From Pantanalinema sp. (GTDB lineage Bacteria; Cyanobacteriota; Sericytochromatia; S15B-MN24; UBA4093), in assembly GCA_036704125.1 (NCBI GenBank), contig DATNQI010000059.1, positions 1 through 64,000 of the forward strand: 64,000 nt of DNA, given 5' to 3'. The position numbers were made by a program, and so were the translations under genes. The notes below the pieces were generated by a model. That model did no database searches and was not told the origin of the DNA. It was given only the letters and a program-made list of their open reading frames with translations. Positions 6,492 to 15,171 of this stretch are shown here, piece after piece (position 1 is the stretch's first letter; the number at the start of each line of letters is the position of its first letter).

Positions 6492-9400
6492 CTATCCTGC
6501 ATCTTTCCAGACCTGCTCTTGCAGGTCGCCGAGTATCATTTCAAGCTGGCCCTCGAACATCTTGTCGATCCGGGCGAAGCCACCGCTGGCCTTGAACTGG
6601 CCGCGATCGAGGGCCTCGCGATCGACGATCGTCTCCTGCTTGAGCTGGCTACCGATCCGCTCGAGCCACTTCCGCTGGGGCTCGGTCCAGTAGCGGCTGG
6701 CGACGATCTTCTTGACGGCCCGCTCCACCCGCTCCGCGTAGGGCACGAGGGGCGAGCCCAGGGCTCGCTGGCGGATGAACCCGATGATCGAGGCTGCGAT
6801 GTCCTCGTTGGTCATCTCCTGCCAGGCCGTCTGAAGGGCTGCCTCATTGTACCCCGCCTGGTCCAGGGCCAGCTTCAGCTCCTTGAGCTGCGCGCGGGTC
6901 AGGTCGCGCGGGCGCTGGGTGACGATCGAAAGGGCGGGGATCAGGTTCATGTTGTCGCGGATGAACGCCGTGAACGACTCGAGGTAGTCCTCGGGACGGG
7001 TGGCGTTGCCGTAGCCTCGCTCCACTCGGCGCAGCTCATCCTCATGGTGGGAGATGAGGAGCGTGGGGCCGTCCCCGGTCCTCACCCGGTCGAGAAACAG
7101 GGCCAGGTCCTGGTGCGTCTTGAACCAGGTGGACGATCCTGCGGGCCCCTGCGACCTCAGGTGGGCGATCAGGGCGGCTGGGTTCATACCTGCAAGGGTC
7201 TCGAATCCTTCGTGACCCTTGAGCCTCTTGGCCTTGCGCTGGAGCTTGGCAAGCAGCTGGTCGTGGACCTCTTGCTGGGCCTGCGCGTGAGTCACCGATT
7301 TCAGCTCCTCGACGAGCTGCTCGAACGTGATCGTGGGGGTGGTGACCACCGGCTTCATGGTCGAGACCGGGGCCAGGGCCTTGTAGAGGTCCACCGCGTC
7401 GAAGATGCGGAAGCGATCTTTGCCGATGTCGTCGCACAGGCGGGTCGCGCGGCCCAGCATCTGCTCGTAGAGGATGCGGCTACGGACAAGGCGGATGAAG
7501 ACCAGGTTGACGATCTCGGGAACGTCGATGCCCGTGGTCAAGAGGTCCACCGTCACCACGACCTTGGGGTGCTGCTCGTTCTTGAAGCGGCGGATGAGCC
7601 CCAGCGGGTCGTCGGCCGAGCCCGTGATCTTGACGATGGCGTCGTCGTCGATCCCGCCGTGCTGCTCCTCGTAGGCCTCCTTGAGGAGCCTGACCACGAG
7701 GTCCGCATGGCTGTCGGTGGCGCAGAAGAGCAGCGTCTTTCCCGGTAGCGAAGGGTCGATGTGCCGCGCCAGCTCGCGGCAGACCACCCGGTTGAAGTTC
7801 TCGGTGACTACCTTCCGGTTGAAGGCGTCCACCTCGAGGGCGACCTCATCGGGCGCCTGAAGCAGATCCACGGTGTTGAGCCGGACGTTGTAGACCGGGA
7901 TCGGCTCGCCCACCTTCCAGACGATGCCGTCCTCGGCCAGGCCCGTGACGATGCGGATGGGTGGCTCATGGTCGACCAGATAGCCGTCGATGACCGCCTG
8001 GCGGTAGCTGTACTGGTACACCGGCGCGCCGAAGATCTCGGTGGTGTGCAGGGCGGGCGTGGCGGTCAGGCCGATCTTCACCGCGTCGAAGTGGTCGAGC
8101 ACCCGCCGGTACTTCGAGAAGTAGTCCTCCTCGCTGCGGAAGGTCAGCTCGGTCTCCGAGAGGTCCTTGTCGAGGTTGTAGCCCCGGTGGCACTCGTCGA
8201 TCACGATGCAGTCGTAGAGGTCCACGGGAAAGGGGCGGTCCTCGGTCGAGGGGTAGAGGATCCGCTTGACCATGCCCTGGACGGTGGCGATGTGCAGCCG
8301 GGTATCGGCATCGGGCACCATGTCGCCCATCCCCTTGACGTCGTAGATGTCGGAGAAGGTTTGAAGGTTCTCGAGCCGGACGTCCTTGAAGGCGTTGAGG
8401 GTCTGCTCCCCGAGCGCCGACCGGTCCACCAGGAACAGCACGCGACGGAAGCGCTTGGCCTTTGCGAGGCGGTAGATGAGGCCGATGCATGTGCGGGTCT
8501 TCCCCGTGCCGGTGGCCATCGCCACGAGCATCTCCCGCTGGCCTTGGATGATGGCCTGCTCGACGGCCCGGATGGCCTCCTTCTGGTAGTCTCGCAGGTC
8601 GAGGTAGGAGAAGGCCTCCGACGCGAGGGCCTCGTTGGAGCGATCGACGTCCTGCTCCAGGAGACCCAGCAAGCCTTGGGGGGTGTACCAGGCCTCGAGG
8701 GGATAGGGGTGGTTCTGAGCCCGCCGGGCATCCAGGAACCAGACCCCGCTCTTCTCCTTCAGTTGCCGCAGGAAAGGTCGCCCGTTGGTCGAGTAGAGGA
8801 ACGGGATCTTGTACTCGCCCCACGGTCCCCCCGGGGCGGCTTCACCCGCGGATGGCTTGTAGGTCTTGCTGTAGCGCTTCGCTTGACGGATGTAGGCGGC
8901 CACATCCTTGTTTCGGCGCTTTGCCTCCACCACCCCGAGGGGCAGGAGGCCCGCGAACAGGACGTAGTCTGCGGGCCCGCTCTCGGTCGGCCACTCGGCG
9001 ATGGCGAGGTTCTTGCCCTTCTGGGGGCGAACACCCTTGGCATAGGTGAGGTTCTGGGTATCGACCTCCCATCCGGCCTCGCGGAGTTGCTGGTCGATCA
9101 GGCGGCGGGTGTCCGCTTCGTCGATGTCGAGGTGCTGACCGGCCTCCACGGCCTGGGCAACGAGCTGCGAGATGGCCTCGGCGGGGCTGGAGGCAGCCTT
9201 GGCCTGCACGGCCTCGAGCTCGAGGGTGAGGCGCTGGCGTTCGGCCTGGAACTGCTCCTCGGCCTGCTTGGCGGCGGCCTCGAGTTGCTCGCGCTCGAGG
9301 GCGACGTGCTGCGCGCGGGCCTCGGCTTCGAGGCGCCGCAGGGCTTCCTCGCGGGCCGTGTCCTGGGCGGCGGTGGAGGCCTCGCGGGTCGCCGCAAGCT

Positions 9401-9887
9401 CCTGCTGCAGGCGCTCGATCTGCTCGGCCAGCTCGCGGGCCCCGTCGGCCGGCCGAGCAGGAAGCCTGAACGGCTCGGGCTTGAAGGCCCGCTCCTTGCC
9501 GAAGGCCTGGTGGAACCAGACCGCCAGGGCGCGGGCCATCCTCAGCTGGTGCAGGGCCTCGTCGTACTCGCCCCTGAGCGAGTGCGCGGCCCCGTTGCCG
9601 GCCTTGCGGATCCCGTGAAAGAGGTTGGCCACGTCGGGGGCCAGGACGTTCCGATCCCGCATCCGGTCGAGGATGTCCTTGAAGGAGTCCTCGGTCGAGG
9701 TGTAGAGGCCGATCCTTGCGGCGACCATTTGCGCCAGGATCTCGGCGTACTGGCGCAGCTTGATGAGGCAGGTGTTCGGGTCGTCGGCCAGGTAGCGCTC
9801 GGCCAGCGTGGCAGTGGTCACCAGGCGAGGCGAGTGCTCGGCCAGGAACGAGAAATTTGATTGGACCGTGGTCGTGCTGTCGCTCAT
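6492..9887 (-). CDS. hsdR: Type I restriction endonuclease/translocase subunit HsdR
   Basis: A 1131-residue motor and nuclease subunit. The N-terminus (about 1-130) is helical and resembles the DUF4145 domain, followed by a long charged coiled coil (about 145-250). The PD-(D/E)xK nuclease region has ADYVLF and VVEAKRR near residues 305-320. The superfamily 2 motor shows Walker A MATGTGKTRT near residue 455, DECHRGY near 562, GLTATPA, and 'LLTTGIDVPEIV...LGRATRL' toward residue 815. The C-terminal region matches the EcoEI R-type family. It pumps DNA past the complex using ATP and cuts far from the unmethylated target. It is the first gene of the operon and starts at 9887 about 40 bases after a strong promoter. 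All core motifs look intact. Confidence 0.95.
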   Translation of the reverse strand: MSDSTTTVQSNFSFLAEHSPRLVTTATLAERYLADDPNTCLIKLRQYAEILAQMVAARIGLYTSTEDSFKDILDRMRDRNVLAPDVANLFHGIRKAGNGAAHSLRGEYDEALHQLRMARALAVWFHQAFGKERAFKPEPFRLPARPADGARELAEQIERLQQELAATREASTAAQDTAREEALRRLEAEARAQHVALEREQLEAAAKQAEEQFQAERQRLTLELEAVQAKAASSPAEAISQLVAQAVEAGQHLDIDEADTRRLIDQQLREAGWEVDTQNLTYAKGVRPQKGKNLAIAEWPTESGPADYVLFAGLLPLGVVEAKRRNKDVAAYIRQAKRYSKTYKPSAGEAAPGGPWGEYKIPFLYSTNGRPFLRQLKEKSGVWFLDARRAQNHPYPLEAWYTPQGLLGLLEQDVDRSNEALASEAFSYLDLRDYQKEAIRAVEQAIIQGQREMLVAMATGTGKTRTCIGLIYRLAKAKRFRRVLFLVDRSALGEQTLNAFKDVRLENLQTFSDIYDVKGMGDMVPDADTRLHIATVQGMVKRILYPSTEDRPFPVDLYDCIVIDECHRGYNLDKDLSETELTFRSEEDYFSKYRRVLDHFDAVKIGLTATPALHTTEIFGAPVYQYSYRQAVIDGYLVDHEPPIRIVTGLAEDGIVWKVGEPIPVYNVRLNTVDLLQAPDEVALEVDAFNRKVVTENFNRVVCRELARHIDPSLPGKTLLFCATDSHADLVVRLLKEAYEEQHGGIDDDAIVKITGSADDPLGLIRRFKNEQHPKVVVTVDLLTTGIDVPEIVNLVFIRLVRSRILYEQMLGRATRLCDDIGKDRFRIFDAVDLYKALAPVSTMKPVVTTPTITFEQLVEELKSVTHAQAQQEVHDQLLAKLQRKAKRLKGHEGFETLAGMNPAALIAHLRSQGPAGSSTWFKTHQDLALFLDRVRTGDGPTLLISHHEDELRRVERGYGNATRPEDYLESFTAFIRDNMNLIPALSIVTQRPRDLTRAQLKELKLALDQAGYNEAALQTAWQEMTNEDIAASIIGFIRQRALGSPLVPYAERVERAVKKIVASRYWTEPQRKWLERIGSQLKQETIVDREALDRGQFKASGGFARIDKMFEGQLEMILGDLQEQVWKDAG

Positions 9888-9933
9888 CCGGCTCCCCGAT
9901 CGCCACTACCCAAGGCTCGCTTGGTTATTGGCA

Positions 9934-9962
9934 ATTATCGCCGGACAGGACAGTCAGATCAA
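9934..9962 (-). promoter_or_regulatory. Promoter of the hsdRMS operon
   Basis: Read on the minus strand, TTGATC (4 of 6 to the -35 consensus) and GATAAT (5 of 6 to the -10) are separated by exactly 17 bases. The implied start of transcription is near 9927, about 40 bases before hsdR. It lies in the 114-bp gap between lysC and hsdR, and it is the only strong promoter I see for the seven-gene minus-strand block. Confidence 0.65.
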
Positions 9963-10001
9963 GAGAGTCTTGTGTCGCAATCAGGTCAGGCGTCGGTCCG
10001 G

Positions 10002-11261
10002 TTATTGGACGTTCTGAGGGCTCGCCTGCGGAGCGCCGAGCGCGCCGAGGGCGAAGCGGCGGTGAAGGGCCCGCACGGCATCCTCGGCTCGGGAGCGGTC
10101 GATCACGCACGAGACCTTGATCTCGGAGGTCGAAATCATCTGGATGTTGATCCCCGCGTCGGAGAGGGCCTCGAACATGGCGGCCGCGGTGCCCGGGTGA
10201 TTGATCATGCCGGCGCCGACGATGGAGACCTTGGCCACGTCGCCGGCCGCGATGACGCCCGAGGCGCCGAGGCTCTCGGCGACCTCGTTGACGATCCGCC
10301 GGGCCGAGGCCAGGTCCCCCTCGGCGACGGTGAAGGCGATGTCGGTGCGATCCGAGCCGTGTGCCGCATGCTCGGTCTGGATGATCATGTCCACGTCGAT
10401 GTGCTGCTTGGCGAGCGCCCCGAAGAGCTGAGCGGCCACCCCGGGCCGGTCTGGGACCTGGAGGACGGCGAGCTTGGCCTGCTTGAGGTCCGCGGTGACG
10501 CCGGTGACCGGGTTCAACTGTTCCAACTGATCCACCCCCTTGACGACCGTCCCGGTCCCCTCGTTGAAGCTCGAGCGGACGCGCAGGAACAGCTTGGCGT
10601 GCTTGGCGTACTCGACCGAGCGCGGGTGCAGGACCTTGGCCCCAAGGCTTGCCAGCTCGAGCATCTCGTCGTAGGAGATCTCGGGGTGCATCCGGGCGTC
10701 GGGCACCATGCGCGGGTCGGCGGTGTAGACCCCGTCCACATCGGTGAAGATGTCGCAGAAGTCGGCCGAGAGGGCCGCCGCGACGGCCACCGCGGTCGTG
10801 TCCGAGCCGCCCCGGCCGAGGGTGGTGATGGCGCCCCCCTCGCTGACCCCCTGGAAGCCCGCGACCACCACGACGTAGCCCTCCGAGAGCAGGTCCTTCA
10901 TGCGCCGGGTGTCGATGGTCTTGATGGGCGCGTTGCGGTGCACCGGCTCGGTGGTGATCCCTGCCTGCCAGCCCGTGAGGCTCACGGCGCTCACCCCCTC
11001 CTCGATGAGGGCCTGGGCGAGCAGGGCGATGGAGACCTGCTCGCCGGTGGAGAGCAGCATGTCGACCTCGCGCGCGGAAGGTGAGCTCGAGATCTGGCTC
11101 ATCAGGGCGACGAGGCCGTCGGTGGTCTTGCCCATGGCGGAGACCGCGACGACGACGTCGTTGCCCTCGCGCCGCGTCTGGGCGACGCGGCGCGCGACGT
11201 GCCGGATCCGCTCCACGTCGCCGACGGATGAGCCGCCGAACTTCTGAACGATCAAGGCCAT
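10002..11261 (-). CDS. lysC: Aspartate kinase
   Basis: A 419-residue aspartokinase that phosphorylates aspartate to aspartyl-4-phosphate, the entry step to lysine, threonine, methionine and diaminopimelate. The N-terminus is MALIVQKFGGSSVG, the family signature. The kinase core includes 'LTGWQAGITT', 'VVVAGFQGVSEGGAITTLGRGGSDTTA' (split across the substrate site) and 'FTDVDGVYTADPR'. Two ACT regulatory domains fill the last 150 residues, with 'VSIVGAGMINHPGTAA' and 'ISTSEIKVSCVI' typical of feedback-sensitive monofunctional enzymes. The start at 11261 is preceded by AGAGGA. It follows thrB by 25 bases, which fits a threonine-branch operon. No homoserine dehydrogenase or threonine synthase is in the window. 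Confidence 0.97.
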   Translation of the reverse strand: MALIVQKFGGSSVGDVERIRHVARRVAQTRREGNDVVVAVSAMGKTTDGLVALMSQISSSPSAREVDMLLSTGEQVSIALLAQALIEEGVSAVSLTGWQAGITTEPVHRNAPIKTIDTRRMKDLLSEGYVVVVAGFQGVSEGGAITTLGRGGSDTTAVAVAAALSADFCDIFTDVDGVYTADPRMVPDARMHPEISYDEMLELASLGAKVLHPRSVEYAKHAKLFLRVRSSFNEGTGTVVKGVDQLEQLNPVTGVTADLKQAKLAVLQVPDRPGVAAQLFGALAKQHIDVDMIIQTEHAAHGSDRTDIAFTVAEGDLASARRIVNEVAESLGASGVIAAGDVAKVSIVGAGMINHPGTAAAMFEALSDAGINIQMISTSEIKVSCVIDRSRAEDAVRALHRRFALGALGAPQASPQNVQ

Positions 11262-11286
11262 GGGGTGATCCTCTCGAGACGGCCCG

Positions 11287-12201
11287 TCATGCGGCCGGAT
11301 GGATGGTGGCGCCCTGCGCGGCGATCGCACTGGGAAAGGCCCGAGCGGCGATCCCTTCCGTCGCCCAGGCCTCGGCCATCGCCAAGGCGACGGCCTCGCG
11401 GCGCTCGGAAGGACACCAGGCGAGCAAGGTGGGCCCGGCCCCGGAGAGGGTCACCCCCCACGCCCCGGCGTCGCGCGCCGCGCGCACCACCTCGGGCATG
11501 CCGGGGATCAGGGGCTCGCGGTAGGGCTGGTGGAGCCTGTCGGCGAGGGCCTCGGCCAGTAGCTCGCGGCGGCTCGAGAAGAGGGCGGTGACCAGCAGGG
11601 CCGCGCGCCCCACATTATAGACCGCATCGGCATGGGGAACAAGCGAGGGCAAGGCCGCGCGGGCCTTGGCGGTCGAGAGCTCGAAGGAGGGGACGGCGAC
11701 GGCGAGCCCCGGCGCGTCCATCACCGCGAGGCGCTCGGCCAGCAAGCCCCCCTCGCCCTGGACGGCGACGCAGACGCCCCCCAGAAGGGCGGGGGCCACG
11801 TTGTCCGGGTGGCCCTCGATCTCGGTGGCCAGCCGCAGCAGGTCGCCGGGCCCGAGCCTCTCGCCGAGCACCCGGTTGGCGGCGAGGAGCCCGCCGACCA
11901 CGGCGCTCGCGCTGGAGCCGAGGCCGCGCCCGAGCGGGATCGAAGCCTCGCACGCGACGGCCAGGGGGGGAAGCTCGGCGCCCACTTCGGCGGCGAGCCG
12001 CTGGGCCGCCACCCAGAAGAGGTTGCGCTCGCCCTCCAGCGCGGAGCCTGCGCCCTCGCCCGCCAGCCGGTAGGAGCCCGGCTGCCGCGGAGCCGTCTCG
12101 ACCCGGAAGCGGTTGCCGAAAGGCAAGGCAAGGCCCAGGCAGTCGAACCCGGGGCCCATGTTGGCGGAGGTCGCGGGGACGAGGACCTCGAAATCTGGCA
12201 T
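11287..12201 (-). CDS. thrB: Homoserine kinase
   Basis: A 304-residue GHMP-family kinase that converts homoserine to O-phosphohomoserine in threonine synthesis. It begins MPDFEVLVPATSANMGPGFD, the usual N-terminal block, and carries the ATP-binding loop PLGRGLGSSASAVVGG near residue 90. Further family blocks are 'EGHPDNVAPALLGG' and, near the end, 'GVTLSGAGPTLLA'. The start at 12201 is chosen because the family signature begins there, even though the frame is open ten codons upstream. It is the first gene of the thrB-lysC pair and is transcribed away from the sugar dehydrogenase homologue, with a 119-bp divergent region between them. Confidence 0.96.
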   Translation of the reverse strand: MPDFEVLVPATSANMGPGFDCLGLALPFGNRFRVETAPRQPGSYRLAGEGAGSALEGERNLFWVAAQRLAAEVGAELPPLAVACEASIPLGRGLGSSASAVVGGLLAANRVLGERLGPGDLLRLATEIEGHPDNVAPALLGGVCVAVQGEGGLLAERLAVMDAPGLAVAVPSFELSTAKARAALPSLVPHADAVYNVGRAALLVTALFSSRRELLAEALADRLHQPYREPLIPGMPEVVRAARDAGAWGVTLSGAGPTLLAWCPSERREAVALAMAEAWATEGIAARAFPSAIAAQGATIHPAA

Positions 12202-12320
12202 CCTACCGAGCCTTCCTGGGGCGACGCGCACCGGTTTTTTAGGCGCGCGCGCCCTTCGTTGCGCGCGGGGAAGATTGTACCATCTGAGCCGATCCGACCC
12301 CCGGATCCGGGAGGCCTTGA

Positions 12321-13658
12321 ATGCGCGTTTGCGTCATCGGGAGCGGCCGGCTGGGCCTGGCCATGGCCGCCTTCCTCGCCGAGATCGGCCACCGGGTGCG
12401 ATGCGTCGATGGAGACCAGGAGCGCCTCGATCGCCTGGAAAGAGGCGAGCTGAAGCTTCGCGAGCCCGGCCTCGAGGCCCTCATCGCCGTCAACCAGATG
12501 GCTGACAACCTTGAATTTTCGAGCGACCTGCCCGCGAGGGTCGCCGAGGCGGACGTGGTGGTGATCGCCGTCGAGCCCTCCATGCGCTCGAGCGGGGAGC
12601 CCGATCTCGGGGCGCTGCGCCGCATCGCCCAGGAGGTGGGGCGGGCCCTCTCGGGCGAGACCCTCGTCGCCCTCAAGGGCATGATCCCCGTCGGCTGCGC
12701 CGCCTGGGTGGGCATGTGGATCAACGAGGGGGCGAGGCTTTCTTTGCCCCACGGCAAGGCGCACCCCGCTCCGAGCGCCTTCGAGGTCGTCACCCTGCCC
12801 GGCCCCCTGCGCGCGGGCTCGGCCTTGCACGACGCCTTCCATCCGGATTGCCTGGTGGTGGGGGCGAGCGCCCCGCGCGCCATCGAGGGGGTGCGCAGGC
12901 TGTATGCCCCGCTGCTCGAGCGGCGCACCCCGCAAGGGGGAGAGGCCGTTCCCTTGGTCGCGACCGATCCGGCCACCGCGGAGCTCATCCCCTACGCCAC
13001 CACCGCCCTCATCGCCACCCGCGCGGCCTTCGCCGACGAGCTGGCGCAGCTGTGCGAGCGCTTCGGGGCGGATCCCGACGACCTGGCCCTCGGCCTGGGG
13101 CTCGATCGCCGCCTCGACGGCATCGGGGGGGGCTGGAGCTGGGGGGAGGCGGCCCCGACCGGCGAGGTGGCCTCCTTGATCCGGCTGGCCGAGGAGTACG
13201 GCGAGGCGCCCGGGGTGCTGAAAGCGGCGCATGCGACCCTGCTGCGGCGCCGGGGGACCGCCCTCACCAAGCTCCAGCGTCACCTGAAGGTGCTGAAAGG
13301 CCGCACCGTCGTGCTCATGGGCCTGGACCCGGGGCTCGACGACTGGCGCGACTCGCTCTCGATCGCGCTGGCCGAGGACCTGCTCGCGCGCGGCGTCAAG
13401 GTCCTGGCCTACGACCCCGAGGCCGCGAGCGAGGCCGCCCTGCGGTGCCCCGCCCTGCGCGTCGCGGCCTGCCCCTACGAGGCTGCCAAGGGGGCCGACG
13501 CCCTCGTCTTCGGCACCCGCGCGCTGCGCGGCGCGCTCGATCTCACCCGGCTGAGGGGCCAGGTGCGAACGGCCTTCCTGCTCGATGCGCGCAACGCGCT
13601 CTCGCCCGGCGAGGTACGCTCCGCCGGTTTCGCCTACGCCGGTCTCGGCCGGTCTTGA
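12321..13658 (+). CDS. UDP-glucose/GDP-mannose dehydrogenase homologue, catalytic Cys missing
   Basis: A 445-residue protein with the three-domain plan of the nucleotide-sugar dehydrogenases. It has an N-terminal NAD-binding fold (MRVCVIGSGRLGLAMAAFL), a central helical domain ('AELIPYATTALIATRAAFADELAQLCERFGAD' in two pieces) and a C-terminal UDP-binding fold ('GLDPGLDDWRDS', 'VKVLAYDPEA'). Normal enzymes carry GGSCFPKD with the thioester-forming cysteine. Here the matching segment (about residues 268-282) reads GGGWSWGEAAPTGEV, with neither Cys nor Lys. The NPEFLREG block is also degraded to LPGPLRAGSALHD. It may be an inactive or repurposed paralogue, perhaps regulatory or structural, within the polysaccharide locus it opens. 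GGGAGG upstream supports the ATG. The downstream gene starts 22 bases later. Confidence 0.8.
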   Translation: MRVCVIGSGRLGLAMAAFLAEIGHRVRCVDGDQERLDRLERGELKLREPGLEALIAVNQMADNLEFSSDLPARVAEADVVVIAVEPSMRSSGEPDLGALRRIAQEVGRALSGETLVALKGMIPVGCAAWVGMWINEGARLSLPHGKAHPAPSAFEVVTLPGPLRAGSALHDAFHPDCLVVGASAPRAIEGVRRLYAPLLERRTPQGGEAVPLVATDPATAELIPYATTALIATRAAFADELAQLCERFGADPDDLALGLGLDRRLDGIGGGWSWGEAAPTGEVASLIRLAEEYGEAPGVLKAAHATLLRRRGTALTKLQRHLKVLKGRTVVLMGLDPGLDDWRDSLSIALAEDLLARGVKVLAYDPEAASEAALRCPALRVAACPYEAAKGADALVFGTRALRGALDLTRLRGQVRTAFLLDARNALSPGEVRSAGFAYAGLGRS

Positions 13659-13680
13659 TAAGAGCCCCAAAGGAGGTCCC

Positions 13681-15171
13681 ATGCGCGTGCACCTGATCAA
13701 CCCCCCGGAGCTTGCGGGCTATATCAGCGATCGCGACAAGGCGGGCGGGCTGGGCACCATGTTCCCCATCAACCGCCGCTACCGCTACCGCGCCTTCACC
13801 CCGCCCCTCGACCTGATGTACGCGGCGGCGGTCGCCGAGCGCGAGGGGCACGAGGTGCGCCTCACCGACGCCTGCGCCGAGCGCCTCAAGCGCACGGACC
13901 TGCTCCTCTCCCTCGAGAAGGAGGCCCCCGACGCGGTGGGCGTCCGGCTGAGTCTGCCGACCCTCAAGGAGGACCTCTCGATCGCGAGGATGCTCAAGGC
14001 CGTCCTGCCCCGCGCCAAGGTCTTCGCCTTCGGCAACGTCATCCAGACGACCCACGCCCGCTGGCTCGACGACTGCGGCCTGGACGGGGTCCTGTTCGGG
14101 GAGCCGGAGGCCCTGGTGGCCGACTTCCTCGCAGGCAGGCACAACGCCCAGGTCTGGACCCCCAGGGTCCCCTTCGCGCCGGGCGGCTGGCTCCTTCAGG
14201 ACACGGCAGCGCTCGACGCCCTGCCCCATCCCGCCTGGCACCTGCTCGACATGCGGCGCTACAGCCCCGACGGCACGCCCAGCGGCGCGACCTACTACGT
14301 GCTGACCAGCCGCGGCTGCCCGAAGGCCTGCTCCATGTGCCCCTACTACGTCCACCAGGGCGGCCCATGGCGCGCGCGCTCCCTCGAGAGCGTGACGGCC
14401 GAGCTCGACCACCTCAAGGCCCTGGGGGCGCGCTTCCTTCAGGCGCGCGATCCCAACATCGGGCTGGTCAAGAAGCGCCTGCGGGCGATCGCCGAGGCCA
14501 TGACCCAGGGTGGGTACGGCTTCAAGTGGGTCATCGAGACGGACCTCGAGAGCCTGGACCCCGAGACCCTCGAGGTGCTCGCCAAGGGTGGCCTCAAGCG
14601 CCTGATGACGGGCATCGAGTCAGCGGACCCCACGATCCTGCGCGAGATCCACCAGCACCCGGATGCCCTCAAGCTGACCCTCAAGAACATCACGCGCTGC
14701 AAGGAGCTGGGCATCGAGCTGACGGGCTTCATGGTCGTCGGCTCCACCTCCGAGTCGTTCGAGAGCGTGGTCGCGACCGTCCGGATGGCCCAGCACCTGC
14801 CCATGAACTACTCGGTCTCCCTGATGACCCCGTACCTGGGCACCGTCTACCGGACCGAGGCCGAGGAGCTGGGCCACGTCGCGGACTCGGGGAACTACCA
14901 CGAGCTCGGCGGGACGGCCTGCGTGGTGCGGACCCGGTACCTGGACCGCCCCAAGGTGAAGCTCGCCTACCGCTGGGCCCAGGGCGAGCTGGAGTGGACC
15001 CTGCGCCGCCGCGCCCTCGACGAGGCCCGGGGTCTCGGCAAGGTCCTGCCTGCCCTGCGCCTGGCCAAGCACGTCGTCTGGCACGCCCCGACCAGCTGGC
15101 ACTTCGGGCTGGAGCGCGAGGCCGCGCGCAAGCGCGCGAACTCCAACCAGAACCTCGCGGGCGTGGGCTGA
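13681..15171 (+). CDS. Cobalamin-binding-type radical SAM protein
   Basis: A 496-residue protein with a B12-binding-like N-terminal domain (about 1-150: VHLINPPEL, 'PPLDLMYAAAVAEREGHEVRLTDA', 'GLDGVLFGEPE') followed by a radical SAM core. The iron-sulfur ligands are C213, C217 and C220 in RGCPKACSMC, the family CxxxCxxC. Later blocks are 'FKWVIETDLESLDPETLEVL', 'RLMTGIESADP' and 'ELTGFMVVGSTSES'. Such enzymes methylate or rearrange unactivated carbons. In a sugar locus, a likely substrate is a lipid carrier, a nucleotide sugar or a glycan, but the sequence does not decide. An AAAGGAGGT site sets the start at 13681. The stop overlaps the next gene's ATG by one base (TGATG), so the two are coupled. 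Confidence 0.88.
   Translation: MRVHLINPPELAGYISDRDKAGGLGTMFPINRRYRYRAFTPPLDLMYAAAVAEREGHEVRLTDACAERLKRTDLLLSLEKEAPDAVGVRLSLPTLKEDLSIARMLKAVLPRAKVFAFGNVIQTTHARWLDDCGLDGVLFGEPEALVADFLAGRHNAQVWTPRVPFAPGGWLLQDTAALDALPHPAWHLLDMRRYSPDGTPSGATYYVLTSRGCPKACSMCPYYVHQGGPWRARSLESVTAELDHLKALGARFLQARDPNIGLVKKRLRAIAEAMTQGGYGFKWVIETDLESLDPETLEVLAKGGLKRLMTGIESADPTILREIHQHPDALKLTLKNITRCKELGIELTGFMVVGSTSESFESVVATVRMAQHLPMNYSVSLMTPYLGTVYRTEAEELGHVADSGNYHELGGTACVVRTRYLDRPKVKLAYRWAQGELEWTLRRRALDEARGLGKVLPALRLAKHVVWHAPTSWHFGLEREAARKRANSNQNLAGVG

Noticed and set aside
5262-9860. Long open frames on the plus strand opposite hsdR and hsdM
   Set aside because: They mirror the codon pattern of the real minus-strand genes, lack ribosome-binding sites and known domains, and give Leu/Gly/Val/Asp-rich nonsense typical of GC-rich shadows.
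9923-10008. 9-bp direct repeat GGTTATTGG around the hsdR promoter
   Set aside because: It is only nine bases, one copy spans the lysC stop, and there is no matching copy at the other end of the operon, so it is not convincing as a target duplication.
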